Positions 21,612 through 32,313 of a stretch of DNA of 64,000 nt are shown here, piece after piece (within the stretch, counting starts at the first letter, position 1; each line of letters starts with the position of its first letter). The notes under the pieces are model-generated. The model saw only the letters and a program-made list of their open reading frames with translations. It ran no database searches and was not told the origin of the DNA. A program made the position numbers and the translations under genes. The stretch comes from Serpula lacrymans var. lacrymans S7.9 (lineage: Eukaryota; Basidiomycota; Agaricomycetes; Boletales; Serpulaceae), in the NCBI RefSeq assembly GCF_000218685.1, contig NW_006763290.1, positions 832,885-896,884 of the forward strand, read 5' to 3'.

Positions 21612-21989
21612 TTTTTCTACCAACCCAGTGAGACGGTGATTGCATGCAGTTCATCAGCAACAAAAAGTGAGTTTTTCCAGTGATGAAATGTTAGACTGGT
21701 AAAAGAGATAAACATAGGCACGCCTATCTGACATCAGCTCAGTGGTGTCAACAATATTGGTTTGTTCTCAAGTGAGCGCAATGCAGTGAACCCATTGCTC
21801 TTTGGTGAGTACTTGTGGTTTGGCGGGGTAGGGGGGAAATAAGGGGAATAGTTTGTTGGTCAATGGGAGTGGTCTGCAACATGGTTGTAGAAATGTATTA
21901 GGATAGGATCCTGTTCATACTTTTTGCAATTTGTGTCGCCTTTTACATTTGTTCAGTATCTTAGATGCATTTTGGAGGTTTGCTTCTTC

Positions 21990-22950
21990 TTCCCATGAGT
22001 TTTTGGCCGATGGGTAGTCCTTCCTTTGACTAAACATAGGTATCCTCTTCTGTTCTTTTTATTATGTAGAATAACTTCTGCTTTATATTCTTCTTAGTCA
22101 TTGATTTTCTCCACCCGAGGTCTTATATACTTTTTTCTGTGGACTTCTGTTTCTTTGTATTGGGTTAGAAGGGTGGCATGAAATACCGGATAGATTTTCC
22201 ACGAGTCTGAAAGTTTTAGGCGGTAATTAACCGGGGATACCTTTTTGAGGATGATAAACAGTCCTTCATGTTTTCAATTGAACATTTGGTACGGCGTTCC
22301 CTTCCTTTTTAAGTTAGTCACTTCTAACTAAACCTTTTGTCCTGCTGTAAATGTGGGCAGTGGATGCTGCAAGTATTTTTGCATGCAAGTTCTCGCTAAT
22401 TCGAGAGATTGCAAGGCTATGGTTCTTGCTTTGAGTAGGTGGCATAGTCTTTTGTTTACTGCTGGTATGTTGGTTGTTATTGGCATTGTGGGGAGATCCC
22501 TGGGATGGTATCCCATCATGAGGTAACATAGTGACCCGTTTTGTGCCAAGTGTGGTCGGTGATTATGGCAGAATTCTGCTGTGGTGAGAAATTCTGTTCA
22601 TGTGTGGGGTAAATTGTTGCAAAAGATTTGTAAGTACATTTCTAATTCTTGGTTTACCCTTTCGGTTTCCCCATCGGTTTGAGGGTGATACATAGTTGAG
22701 AGGCTACTTTTGGTTTTTAGTAATCTAGCTAGTTCTTTGGTGACCTCTGATGTAAATTACGGCCCTCTATTGGATATGAATTTGTCATGTAATATAGTAT
22801 TACCCCCTTTGTAAGGCCATGGTCCAGCACAACCATAAGCGTGTCGTATCTGTTGCTTTCTGGTAGATCGGTGATGAAGTCAACAGATAGGTTTTTGAAT
22901 GGTTCAGTATCTCTACCGTGTGGGCACTGCCCATGATGTAGTGTTTCCAT
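21990..22950 (-). pseudogene. gypsy element 3 integrase and chromo-like end
   Basis: The minus strand shows LSVDFITDLPESNRYDTLMV (about 22895-22830), the first integrase Asp region. Then comes the downstream integrase part with LARTCMQKYLQHPLPTF and a KLSDSWKIYPVFHATLL segment (about 22440-22150). Finally there is a degraded chromodomain-like stretch (VEKINDWEEYKAEVILHNKK, about 22110-22040). Stops and frame shifts abound. The zinc-binding domain of integrase is missing because of a deletion joining RNase H to the core near 22940. Confidence 0.75.
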
Positions 22951-23835
22951 TCTTCCAGTCCTCCAATCACAGCAAGGAGTTCTTCATGGTAGATCTGATA
23001 GTTCTTTTCAGCTGGAGATAGGGTTTTGGAGAAGAATGCATATGGGTGCCATACTCTGTTGTCATAGGGTTGGTTTAATACTGCCCCAGTGGCGTGTTTG
23101 GATGCATCAGCCACAATCTGAGATGGTTTGTTTGGGTCCGGGATTTGGGTAACCGGAAATTTGTTGAATCATCATTTTAGCAACATGAATTCCTCATTTT
23201 CAAATATTGTCCAGTTCCAAATCTTTCCCTTCTCTAGCATGGCATTCAGTGGTTTTGCAAGTTCTGAGTAATGGCCAATTAATTTTTGATAGAAGTTCCT
23301 GAATCCTAGGAATTTCCTAACTTTGTGAATGTTGGTGGGGGTAGGCCAATTTTAGATTCTGGCTAATTTTACGCAGCAGTCTCTGTAGAACTCCCTTTGT
23401 CCACGCGATGTGTTATTTGGATTCTTTATTAAATATTAGCATGTCATCCATATATATGATGAGCCATCCTTCGTCAATCATATCACCAAATAAGTTGTTC
23501 ATCATGTGTCGGAAGGTGATGGGCAAGTTGCACATTCTAAAGAATATCACCATTGGTTCAAAAATTCCTTTTTGGGTTTTGAATGCTGCTTTCAATTTGT
23601 TTCCTTCTTTTATTCTTACATTGTTGTATCCCCATTGCAGATCCAGTTTTGTGAAGTGTGCCGCTCCTTGGAGTTTGTCTACAAGATCTGGGATCATTGC
23701 AAGTAGGTATGGATCTCTGACTGTTTGCTTATTAACTTGTCGGTAGTCTTGACATGGTCTCAGTGAACCATCCTTTTTGTCTATGTAGAAGAAGGGGGAA
23801 GCCATGGGAGATTTGCTTGGCCTGATGTGTCCTTT
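22940..23835 (-). pseudogene. gypsy element 3 RT and RNase H
   Basis: The RT segment (23805-23413) has [33 protein letters not shown] and the catalytic YMDD. RNase H (23114-22940) has MADASKHATGAVL and HPYAFFSKTLSPAEKNYQIY, then stops at EEWKHY. The connection between them is in another frame with stops. Confidence 0.85.
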
Positions 23836-23839
23836 CTGT

Positions 23840-24596
23840 AGTTTGTCATTTTAATTTTTTTCTAGTGCTGTGTCTTCTTTTGGTAACAGGAGGTAGATTT
23901 TGCAATCCTTTGGTTTGAATTCAGGTTTTAGGTTTATAGTGTGGTTGTAGATCCTTCTTTTGGGTAGTTGTTCTGATTCCTTTTTGTTAAATACTTGTGC
24001 AAATTGTTGGTATGTTTCCAGTAGTTCTGTTATCTTTTTCCCAACATTGTTTTGTATGGCTAAATCCATTGCGATATTGGTTTTTGCAAAGATCCTTGCT
24101 TTGTGTACATAATTGATCAACAGTTTTGGTTGTTTGGTTGTGGTGGTGTAGATTATGGAGCAATCTGAGTGCAATTGAATGGTATGGATAGCGTGTTTGG
24201 TGTCCATATTTTTTGAAATTCAATCAATTGTGGGATTGACTTTGTGTGGAGACATGGTTATCCGAGGAGGATGCCTTCTCCTCCCAATCCAGTGATGAGG
24301 AATTTGCACATGGCATTTCTTCCTCCGGCTTTGATTTATTGATAGGTGTAGTGGGTGATCTTCCCTCCGCTACTGATGGTTCTGTCTATGTTTTTGCATG
24401 TGATGGGTGTATGGAGTTTGTTGAGTGGTAGGTGATGTTTGATTGCAAAGTTCATATCCATGAAGTCGTCTGTGGCTTGAGAGTCTATTAATGTTTTTGT
24501 TTCAATGGTTTTTTGTTGTAATGTGGTATCAATTTGTAAGGAGTTTAATTTAATAGTGGCTATGGTTACAATGGCTATTCTGGATGGTACCAACAT
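23840..24596 (-). pseudogene. gypsy element 3 protease and linker
   Basis: Minus strand 24596-24336 has TKTLIDSQATDDFMD, corresponding to the retropepsin DSGA-x-x-x-F motif with Gly changed to Gln. A linker (24207-23851) reads LPKRRIYNHTINL and PKDCKIYLLLPKE, typical of the segment before RT. Confidence 0.7.
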
Positions 24597-24612
24597 TGGT
24601 GTGGGTCATCCT

Positions 24613-25594
24613 TTAAAAAACCCTTTTTTTCCAATTTGTCAATAGTGCTGGCCCAATCAGCTTCATCCAGTTCTCTCCACATTTTGAGGATGTGAGAGAT
24701 TCCTTTCCATCCTCTATCACTGTATTGGTTTCATCTTTTTCTACAACTTCTGCCATTCTGATCCTTTGGTCCGGTTGTTTGCCTTTCTTCTTTTCCGGAC
24801 ATAATTGTGAGATATGTCCTTGTTCTTTGCATATGAAACATTGCCCTTCTCTTTTGAGCAAATCTTCTTTGTCTTTAGTAACCAACTATTTTGCCAAGGA
24901 CAATTGACTCCCTCCTCCTTTCTCTTCCCGTTTCTTGTCACCTTTTTTTCCCCATTTTCCTTTGCTGATGCTGATTGAGTTTGTCCAATTGACATCTAGA
25001 CCAGTGACAATGCCCATCCATCCAGCAATGTTTTTGGGTTGGGTGGAAAATTTACGTACATTTCTGAGGAGGTATGGGTGTATGGAATTTTTGTATACCA
25101 TGATGTTGTTTACATCAAAATATACTTTTGCTGATAGCATCCATTCATTGGCTTGGTTGGGCATTCCATCAAAGTCATCTATTTGTCCAAACTTGGTGGG
25201 TTTGGGTGTTGCGGCGTTAGACATGGTATGTGGGTGGAACTGGTGGTGGGTTGGATGGTGTGGGGAGTATATGTGGTGTAGGGAGTGGTATTGGTTGACC
25301 TTCTGCTGTGTAAAGTTATCTTTGTTGTAAATATCTTCTTGCGGGTTATGTTGGGTTTCTAGTATTAGCTGTGGATGACTTTGTCCGTAAAGTGTTATCC
25401 AATGTGTTCTTGCTACATAGAATTCCTCTGCCTGTTCCCTGGTGTGAAGTTGAGTGAAGTTGAGTGACATTGGGTTGGGGAAAGAGAGATGGTGCTGCAA
25501 CTCTTCCTTGTCTGGATGATACAGGTGGTGTAGCTGTCTGTGTTGGTTCTGCTCTGGTCTGTGCCCTAGTGGTGGGTCTTCTTCCTTGCAACAT
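24613..25594 (-). pseudogene. gypsy element 3 Gag
   Basis: Minus strand 25594-24613, in at least three frames. It has an Arg/Thr/Pro-rich start (MLQGRRPTTRAQTRAEPTQT), a central part with FDGMPNQANEWMLSAKVYF, and a zinc knuckle CFICKEQGHISQLC (about 24845-24800). The frame breaks make it non-functional. Confidence 0.8.
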
Positions 25595-25658
25595 CTTGTT
25601 GCCTTGTTTGTCCCTTCACTAAAAAGTGTGGGATGTGGATATGGAATACGATTGTTTT

Positions 25659-26003
25659 TTTATGCTTGGAATGTGAAAGCCTGGTAACACTGGGTTTTGG
25701 ATATCTGAGTAGTTTGATAAGCCCATTGAGGTATGGGCTTGAAACATATTCTGATGATGAGATTTTGTTCTGATGAATACTAAGTTTACACTGTTGAAGC
25801 ATACAATTGTATTAAAGATGGTAGCTACAATACAAGCACATATATATAGATCTTACTGTAGGGTAGGTGTTTGTGTTGAACAAACAGAAACGGGTAACAC
25901 CGTGACAGGTAATGGTATGTGGGAATATATAGGTAAGTAGTAGTAGGTAGCTACTCAAGAAAGGAAATAAAGATAAAGTCCATAGATAGAACAGTGCATA
26001 ACA
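25659..26003 (-). repeat. 5' LTR of gypsy element 3
   Basis: In element orientation it begins TGTTATGCAC and shares most of its length with 19483-19823. Target duplication ACCAT follows at 26004-26008. The inner end near 25659-25661 is uncertain by a few bases. Confidence 0.88.
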
Positions 26004-26047
26004 ACCATAGCCCTATCAATGCAATTATAGCCTTTATAGCACAAGAT

Positions 26048-28450
26048 TTAGCCAAAACAAAGCAATAATATTTGATAAGCGTATTTACCACTAAAATTGT
26101 TGAGATAGAATTTTGTACAAACATCCAAAACATTATTGTGAGTCCAATTAAGTGGACAAGTATCTATGTTTCCCCCAAAGACTGGAATCAAATGATACAC
26201 TTGTCTAATTACAGAAAGGGGTATAATATCACCAGACAGGTAGCCAGAAGCATTAGGCCCAGGTTTGGTGACAGAGTATATCATATGATTGCCTTCAGCT
26301 GTTGGCCTTAGACAATTAAACCGTTCAACATAAGCCAAATGATCTTTGGGCCAGTTAGAAGGGGCACTATGTGTGCCATATAAAGTTGTAGGTAACTTGA
26401 AGACTACTCTAAGAAGTCTAATTCTTGTGTCTGGTACAAATTTTCAGCAGATAGTAGATAGAGCTTTATATTATAGAATTTACCTGTCAAACCTGTTAAT
26501 TCACAGTCATTGGAGTTCATTACTACAATAGTATCAAACCTAGGAGGCTGTCCACCAATCCATCTGGTCATCAAACAAGTCCACATCATTTCTAAGGATC
26601 TCAAGGGAGAATTTGAATGAGTGGAAAACATCAAGGTTTTGAAATAGAAGAGGATAAGATCTTATTTGTGCTCCGCAATGGGGTTGCCGTAATTTTGAGT
26701 CAAGATAGGTTTTAAGTACATCCTCAAATCCGGGGTAGGAGTGTGACAACACCAACAAGACACAGTCTTGGGGCACTGGAGCACAATGAAAACAACACTC
26801 AAAAGAAGAGAAAGAGGTGAGAGTGGTTACCCATTAGGATTCAACAAATTAGTTGTTGGTAGACAACAGGAGGACTTGCTGAGTCCCTCCCCATGTATTG
26901 CTCATGTATATATACTAAAATACATGAGGTACTGTACAGTTGTAAATAAAGTTTAAAGTCCAATACCTAGCATATGACTGGTCACATGCTAAGTCTAGAC
27001 ACTGGTCAGGTGCTGTGTCACATGACTTGGTCATGTGACTATGAAAAGTCGAAAATGTAAAGTAAAATAAATGGTCACATGATTGGTCATGTGACTTGGA
27101 AAAATAAAAGTAAAAGTACGAAAAAGTAAGTGTAAGTAGGTACTGGTATGTCAATTGTAACAAGGAGTGCTTCTCCATAATAGATATAAGTGATTGTTGG
27201 GATTTGCTTGGATTATTTGCAATAATGATATGATAATCCTAAGACTTTGCACAAAGGAAAACATCTTCATTGTCCTTTTCCATGCTTATTTTAAGATAAC
27301 TCTCAAAAGCAAATATTTTTTCCCTACACAACAGCCAGGTGATCATTTGAGGAGCTTCATTCCTCTTATTGGAGGCCCTCCATCCATCTTTAGCAAAGTC
27401 TATATGAAATCTTTCAAAACATCTCTGTAGTTGGTGGTGGTGCCAAACTATGTGATAAAATCCTGGTAGTATAAGAGGGAATGAAATTTAGGTATGTTAA
27501 AATGGTCCCTGACTCCCAGAAAATAAGGATATCTTTGTGTTGGTGAAAAATATTGAGAGATTTGGCAAGGTAGCCCAAGGTGGTATCATCATGCATTGGG
27601 TATTGGGCTATCTGAATAAAATCTAAAAGTGATTGATAGGTGATGATAGCATGACATGGAAGTTTGCCAATAAGACATCCCAATAGTATTTTTGCCATAT
27701 CTTTGTGTTCCTTCCCCCCTATTTGACCAAGAGCAGAAAAGCCATTCTTGAAACAACAGACACCAGAGTAGGGAGGAAGTGCTCTAATGTGTGCATCAAG
27801 TTCCTTAGAATCTAGTATTTGCTGGCACCAGTACACCATGTGCTAAAAAACACCCTGGTATAACTGGCAAAGGACATCAGGAGTGATTGCGATATGGATG
27901 TTACAGTGAGGAAATCCAGTCCAAAAAGGCTTGTAGACGGATCCAGATAATAGTTGCTCCTTGCACCTCTCTTGAAACTGATGGAATGAATGTATATGCA
28001 TATCTTCCTTAGCCTTGTTGATTACTGACTCTGTCCATTGACCAATATGTGGCTCTCCTGCAGTAGAAGCTGAAAGCTCTTCTGGAGGTTGCTTGCATTT
28101 GGGGCAGGTACCATATTTTGAGCACATTGTCAGATACTGCTCTCTGTCTACAAGGTTGCAGATATCAACTGTGTATATATGTCAGTATTATGAGGGTCAT
28201 CAGAGAGATGGCAAGATGCTAGTGCACTTATAAAATTAACAATGTATAGTATACTGTGCATTATATAGCAAGATCTCTGTGCTGCAATTTTATCGAGGAT
28301 GGTCACTCGCAGAGTCTTGATAGCTAGGGACCTACAATGACAAAAGCTTATCATTGTGATTTGACTGCTTGTAAATGTGGCTGAAAGCGGCAAAACCTGA
28401 CATCCTCTGGTCCAAATAACCTGCTGAGAAGAATGCTGCCAAGGAATCCA
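26048..28450 (-). pseudogene. Plavaka transposase pseudogene
   Basis: Minus-strand fragments follow the Plavaka (CACTA-like) order. SRYGTCP-type CSKYGTCPKCKQPPEEL with paired Cys and PFWTGFPHCNIHIAITPDVLCQLYQGVF come first (28127-27843). Then GKEHKDMAKILLGCLIGKLP and LLDFIQIAQYPMH (27750-27590), FHSFKFSLEILRNDVDLFDDQMDWW (about 26640-26550), and AYVERFNCLRP ... WTHNNVLDVCTKFYLN (26338-26090) near the C-terminus. A solo gypsy LTR (26742-27162) splits it. Frame shifts and stops occur between blocks, some of which may be introns. Confidence 0.83.
26742..27162 (-). repeat. solo gypsy LTR with perfect TSD
   Basis: 421 bp, TGTTACAATTGACA to GTGTTGTCACA in element orientation, flanked by AGGAG at 26737-26741 and 27163-27167. 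It keeps TATATATACATG and AGCAAGTCCT about 30 nt further, the same self-priming segment as the family LTRs. It also has several TCACATGACC-like repeats. Confidence 0.9.
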
Positions 28451-29072
28451 AAATAGACAGGCCTTGATAGAGCATACAATGTATTTCGTGTCAAAACTAG
28501 TTAGATCAATTGTGCTGTCAGACTGATATGTATTTTACCATCTTACACATTTTATAATGAGCTAGAATGCTAGAGATATGTTTATAGGACTATCATTGTT
28601 TTCCTGATGTTTTTAACCTGTCGCACAGAAATCACACCTGTGGTGCCATTTTGGCAGGTATCAGGAGATGTGACTATGTGACATCCGAATACTCAGTAGC
28701 ATCCGAAGTGGTGGGGAACGACAGTATATGATAGCCAGGCCGGCCTGGGTACTTAGAGAAAATCCAACATACAATGTATCGAAAAACTTCGAACCTGGGG
28801 CAAAGTCAATCGGCCAGGTCACGTGAGCAATCGGTCGACCAAATCAAAAATCGATCCGATCAATTTGGTCACTAAAGCCTGGATATAACAAAGTTGCCAG
28901 GAATTCATCCTCATTCATATCGGCAAATATGATAAGTGCGAGCTAGCAGAACAGGTTGGGGACGAGCCTAGCTAAACCTCATTGTTGTCGCTCATGGGAG
29001 ACCCATAAAATAACAGTCAATTATCATTAATTTGGTCGGCGACGGAGGGCTACGAGTCATGATCTTTCACTT
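28451..29072. other. intergenic, 3' side of the complex I gene
   Basis: No gene is seen. G+C is higher than in the adjoining transposon remnants and there are no obvious repeats, so this may be unique host sequence downstream of the complex I gene. Confidence 0.5.
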
Positions 29073-30070
29073 CTACTGGGTGCCATGGCCTACATGTTCC
29101 CAAGGCGATAGTGACTCAAAATTGCTAGGCACCGATGTCAAAGTCGTAGTTGTATAAATAATTACGAGACGTACCGAAATGCCTGTGTCAACTGCAGGGG
29201 TTCATAGACAACTCGCTTCCGCTGTTCATCGTATCTTACTTCAGTATATCCCTTTACGTGTGGATAAGTCAAGATAGCTACATGTTGGAAGAAATATAGG
29301 ACTTACACTAAGAGGGAAATCTTTGCGCAAAGGATGGCCCTCGAAACCTACTCATGGGTGAAGTGGAATAATCGCACATGACAGACCGCACAAACCTACC
29401 ATAATCAGTTAGTATACGACGTCTGTAAGTCAAGATTAGCCCGCTTAGTTTGCTGGAGGACATGTAAACGGCACGAACAGATCTGGGTGTCCAGAGAAGA
29501 AGATACCATACATGTCCCATGCCTCCCTTTCGTACCAATCAGCACCTCTGAAGATAGAGACTACGCTCGGTACAGCACTGCCTTCGTCGATATATGTCTT
29601 GACCCTGATTCTGCCTGCTAGTTTTATGCTTAAGAGATGGTATACTACCTCAAATCTCTTCTCTTTCTCTGGATAATCCCCACCGCTGATATCAGCCATG
29701 ACCTTATACTGACACTGAGCATGGTCTCGAAGAAATGTTACGACTTGTAAAACTGCCCGGGGTGCCACATAGAGGGTTAGTTCGTCTTTGGAGACCGAGA
29801 ACCGTTGGATAAACTTGGGAATGCACTGTATGATGTAAGAGCCATAACTGTGCAACGATCCCTTCGTTATTGCATACTTCTTGACTGTCTCATTCGTGGA
29901 AGTCGACTCCATAAATGGGGAAATAGAGGCTGGGGAAGGAATGAGCGAGATGCTGACAACTTATCTGGTGTACCACAGCTACCTTTTAGCGGCGGGCCAG
30001 AACAAATACCTCGAATGAAGCGTACAGCCTGTATTCTAGCTGAAAATGCGTTTTCCAAATGGCAAAGCAT
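29073..30070 (-). CDS. NDUFS3: NADH:ubiquinone oxidoreductase 30-kDa subunit (complex I)
   Basis: This nuclear gene encodes the complex I Fe-S-fragment subunit of the NuoC/NDUFS3 family, which acts in the peripheral arm in the mitochondrial matrix. Frame-consistent exons are 30010-30070, 29479-29929, 29400-29422 (23 nt), 29307-29347, 29175-29251 and 29073-29124. They sum to 705 nt (234 residues), with GT-AG introns of 50-80 nt. The N-terminus MLCHLENAFSARIQAVRFIR is basic and fits a mitochondrial presequence. Family motifs are [43 protein letters not shown] across an intron, [28 protein letters not shown], and ELTQAFRNFE-like QLTQAFRNFE. The end (LSPWEHVGHGTQ) is slightly shorter than usual. 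A copia LTR sits 240 bp upstream of the ATG. Confidence 0.93.
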
Positions 30071-30309
30071 CTTCACTGTGAAGCTTTCTTACAAGTAAGG
30101 ACTTGCAAAGGAAGGTGAAAATGGATCCGACAGTCTGTAACGGATGTGACTCAATCACGGGGACCTTCCCGAGCGGAGTCGCAATCTCCGGAAGCAGCCC
30201 GAATATAATCAATACCTTGTCTTATGTAAGCACGCAGAGGAGAGTGGACATCGGGCCCTATCCTCGGAGACGACCCGATGTCCTGCAACACATGGGGACC
30301 CGAACTACA
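30071..30309 (-). promoter_or_regulatory. upstream region of the complex I gene
   Basis: 240 bp of G+C-richer sequence between the start codon and the copia 5' LTR. No obvious TATA box was identified. It must hold the proximal promoter, unless the LTR contributes. The last five bases, CTACA (30305-30309), should be one copy of a copia target duplication whose partner is not in the window. Confidence 0.5.
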
Positions 30310-30544
30310 TGACAAAACCGGATAAACCCGGTCTCTGCCAAAGCAGCCATTATTCTCCATGGAGCATAGCCACCACTCCATGGAGTAACCATTGTTCTCC
30401 TAGGAGCACAATTGTACTCCTAGGAGTCATTATACTGTAGCGAGTAGCACCTCCAACTATAAGTAGTAGGGGGTTTAGTATAGGAATACCTCAGTCGTTT
30501 CTATAGCCTCTCGGGCAGCGGCTGAGTTTCACTTAGTTTTATTA
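30310..30544 (+). repeat. 5' LTR of the right copia copy
   Basis: 235 bp, TGACAAAACC to TTTTATTA. It is almost identical to 1872-2106. Confidence 0.94.
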
Positions 30545-30558
30545 GGTTATGAGCCCTG
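30545..30558 (+). promoter_or_regulatory. primer-binding site for a half initiator tRNA-Met
   Basis: GGTTATGAGCCCTG follows the LTR directly. It is complementary to the anticodon arm of eukaryotic initiator tRNA-Met (CAGGGCUCAUAACC, from general knowledge of this tRNA), not to its 3' end. Drosophila copia and yeast Ty5 prime in this way. Confidence 0.7.
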
Positions 30559-30613
30559 GTGCACAAAAGCTATGCAGGAAATAATTCTTATTTGAAACGG
30601 CAACCTCGGAACC

Positions 30614-30750
30614 ATGACCACAGCACGCAATACATCCGCATGTCCAGTTCTCACTGGACCCAACAATTTTCAGATATGGAAACTCTGGATCATCTCAAAG
30701 CTACGTCAGGAAAAAGTTCTCCGGGTTGTTACTGGAGAGGAGCTTAATTG
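30614..30750 (+). pseudogene. copia gag stub
   Basis: The ATG opens with MTTARNTSACPVLTGPNNFQ and IWKLWIISKLRQEKV, the usual start of copia Gag (x-L-x-G-x-N-F/Y-x-x-W). The capsid, zinc knuckle and protease are gone; sequence passes directly into GAG-pre-integrase in another frame. The same junction is present at 1680-1802 on the minus strand. Confidence 0.85.
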
Positions 30751-31650
30751 GAATGGACCGCTTGCAACGAATGGTTACAAAAAGACAGCTCCAGGACATA
30801 GACACCCTTACCGGAACCCCGGAGTTTTGTGAACCTTGTGCTTTAGGAAAGATGAAGAAATTACCTTTCAAGTCCACTGGAGAAAACCGAGCCAAGCGCC
30901 CCCATACAAATTGTGCACACAGATGTTGGAGGACCAATCAAACCAACTTCCAGGGAAGGTTTTCGGTACTGGATTATCATTGTAGATGATTTCTCCAAAT
31001 TTCCATGGATATATTTCCTAAAACATAAAAGTGAAGCACTGGAACGATACAAGCAATGGAAAGAAGATGTCCAAACATTCTTCCGGACTCATTTGGGAGA
31101 AGAAAACTTCACTCCACTATACACAGAATTCCTCCGGAGCGGTGGGGGAGGAGAATATACTGGCAATGCATTCAAAAATCAACTCCGAGGAGATGGTGTC
31201 ATCCAAGAAACTACAGCTGCAGATACTCCGGAACAAAATGGCATTGCAGAACGCATGAATCAGATATTGGCTACATTAGCAACCACTATGCTGCATGATT
31301 CCAAGCTCCCAAAGTCATTTTGGGTAGATGCCATGCAAACAGCTGCATATATCACAGCACGCAGCCCAGCATCAGGACTCCATGGAAAGACCCCATATGA
31401 AATACTGTTTAAAAGGAGAGTTGATCCAACTTTGTTTCGCCCTTTCGGATGCCAAGCATATACCTTGGTTCCAAAAGACAAAAGGCAATGGAAGTTTTAC
31501 TCCAAGGGGCGCAAAGCTATAATGATTGGCTACACACATGGAAAGCAAGCCTACAAACTCCTAGACACTGAAAAACGGACTGTGTTTTCCAGTCGGCATG
31601 TCATATTCAATGAATCCGGAAAGGTACAAAAGGATGACACTGCTCCCTAG
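30726..31650 (+). pseudogene. copia integrase (catalytic Asp lost)
   Basis: GAG-pre-integrase (CEPCALGKMKKLPF) leads through a one-base frame change into the integrase core (30913-31650). HTDVGG, IIVDDFSKFPW and PEQNGIAERMNQ are present. The conserved Asp of the D-x-G-G-E motif is Gly (LRSGGGGEY). The segment ends with the FGCQAY and GRKAIMIGYTHGKQAY motifs typical of copia integrase C-terminal parts. Confidence 0.88.
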
Positions 31651-31773
31651 AACACAGACACTAGCACAGATCAGTGGGAGGGACTCATTCCAGAGAATGC
31701 TCACTATCCAGACCAAAAAACATTGGAGGAGGATGATCCTGACCCTCGGATCCGAGATCCAAATGAATTGTAA

Positions 31774-32292
31774 ATGGAACCACATCTCCAAGGAGATGTT
31801 CCACAAGCAATGGAACCATATCAGCATGAAGATGTTCCGAGAGCAGTGGGGCAATACCTCCGTGGAGACGTTCCGAGAGCAGTGGGAGCACCTGATCAGC
31901 TAAGACACCCTCCACAACAGTCTCTACAACCAAGACCTGAACACTGGCCATCTTCAGAACGGAAAGCCAAAGTAGAGTTACAGTCAGTGGGAGGACAGCC
32001 CCTCAACATACAGCCAGCTGATGTGGAAAAAGTCCGAATACAGCTAGACAGCCTGTCCATTGGATCAGCTTCTGGAAGGCATACAACACCTCCAAGGAGT
32101 GATTCAACACCTTCAGGAGTGAGTGGGGCAACAAATACACAAATGTGTCTACTCCCTGGAGTACCTGCACAAGTTCCTAAAAGAGCAGTCATGCCTGCTA
32201 AAGTCCTAGGAGTACGCAGAAGCAGTTGCCAGACCCGTCCTGCAGACAAATACCGAGATTATCAAAGGACTCTAGATGAGGAACAGTCTTGA
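31774..32292 (+). pseudogene. copia Pol linker between integrase and RT
   Basis: 172 codons, rich in Pro, Gln and Ser, with the repeated segments QGDVPQAM, HEDVPRAV and RGDVPRAV. This matches the variable linker usually found here. It is separated from integrase and RT by stops. It is identical in the left copy (642-124). Confidence 0.7.
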
Positions 32293-32313
32293 AAAGAGCA
32301 GCATGACAACTCC

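Larger units (their letters stand above)
19483..26003 (-). mobile_element. Ty3/gypsy element of a second family (element 3)
   Basis: This 6.5-kb element is on the minus strand, bounded by ACCAT at 19478-19482 and 26004-26008. Its LTRs are at 25659-26003 (5') and 19483-19823 (3'); the polypurine tract GTGGGGGTAA precedes the 3' LTR. Gag, protease, RT, RNase H, part of integrase and a chromo-like end are recognisable but riddled with frame breaks. A deletion joins RNase H to integrase near 22940. After pol there is about 2.1 kb of extra internal sequence holding a zinc-knuckle ORF and a nested inverted-repeat element. LTR divergence is visibly larger than in element 1, so it is older. Confidence 0.92.
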
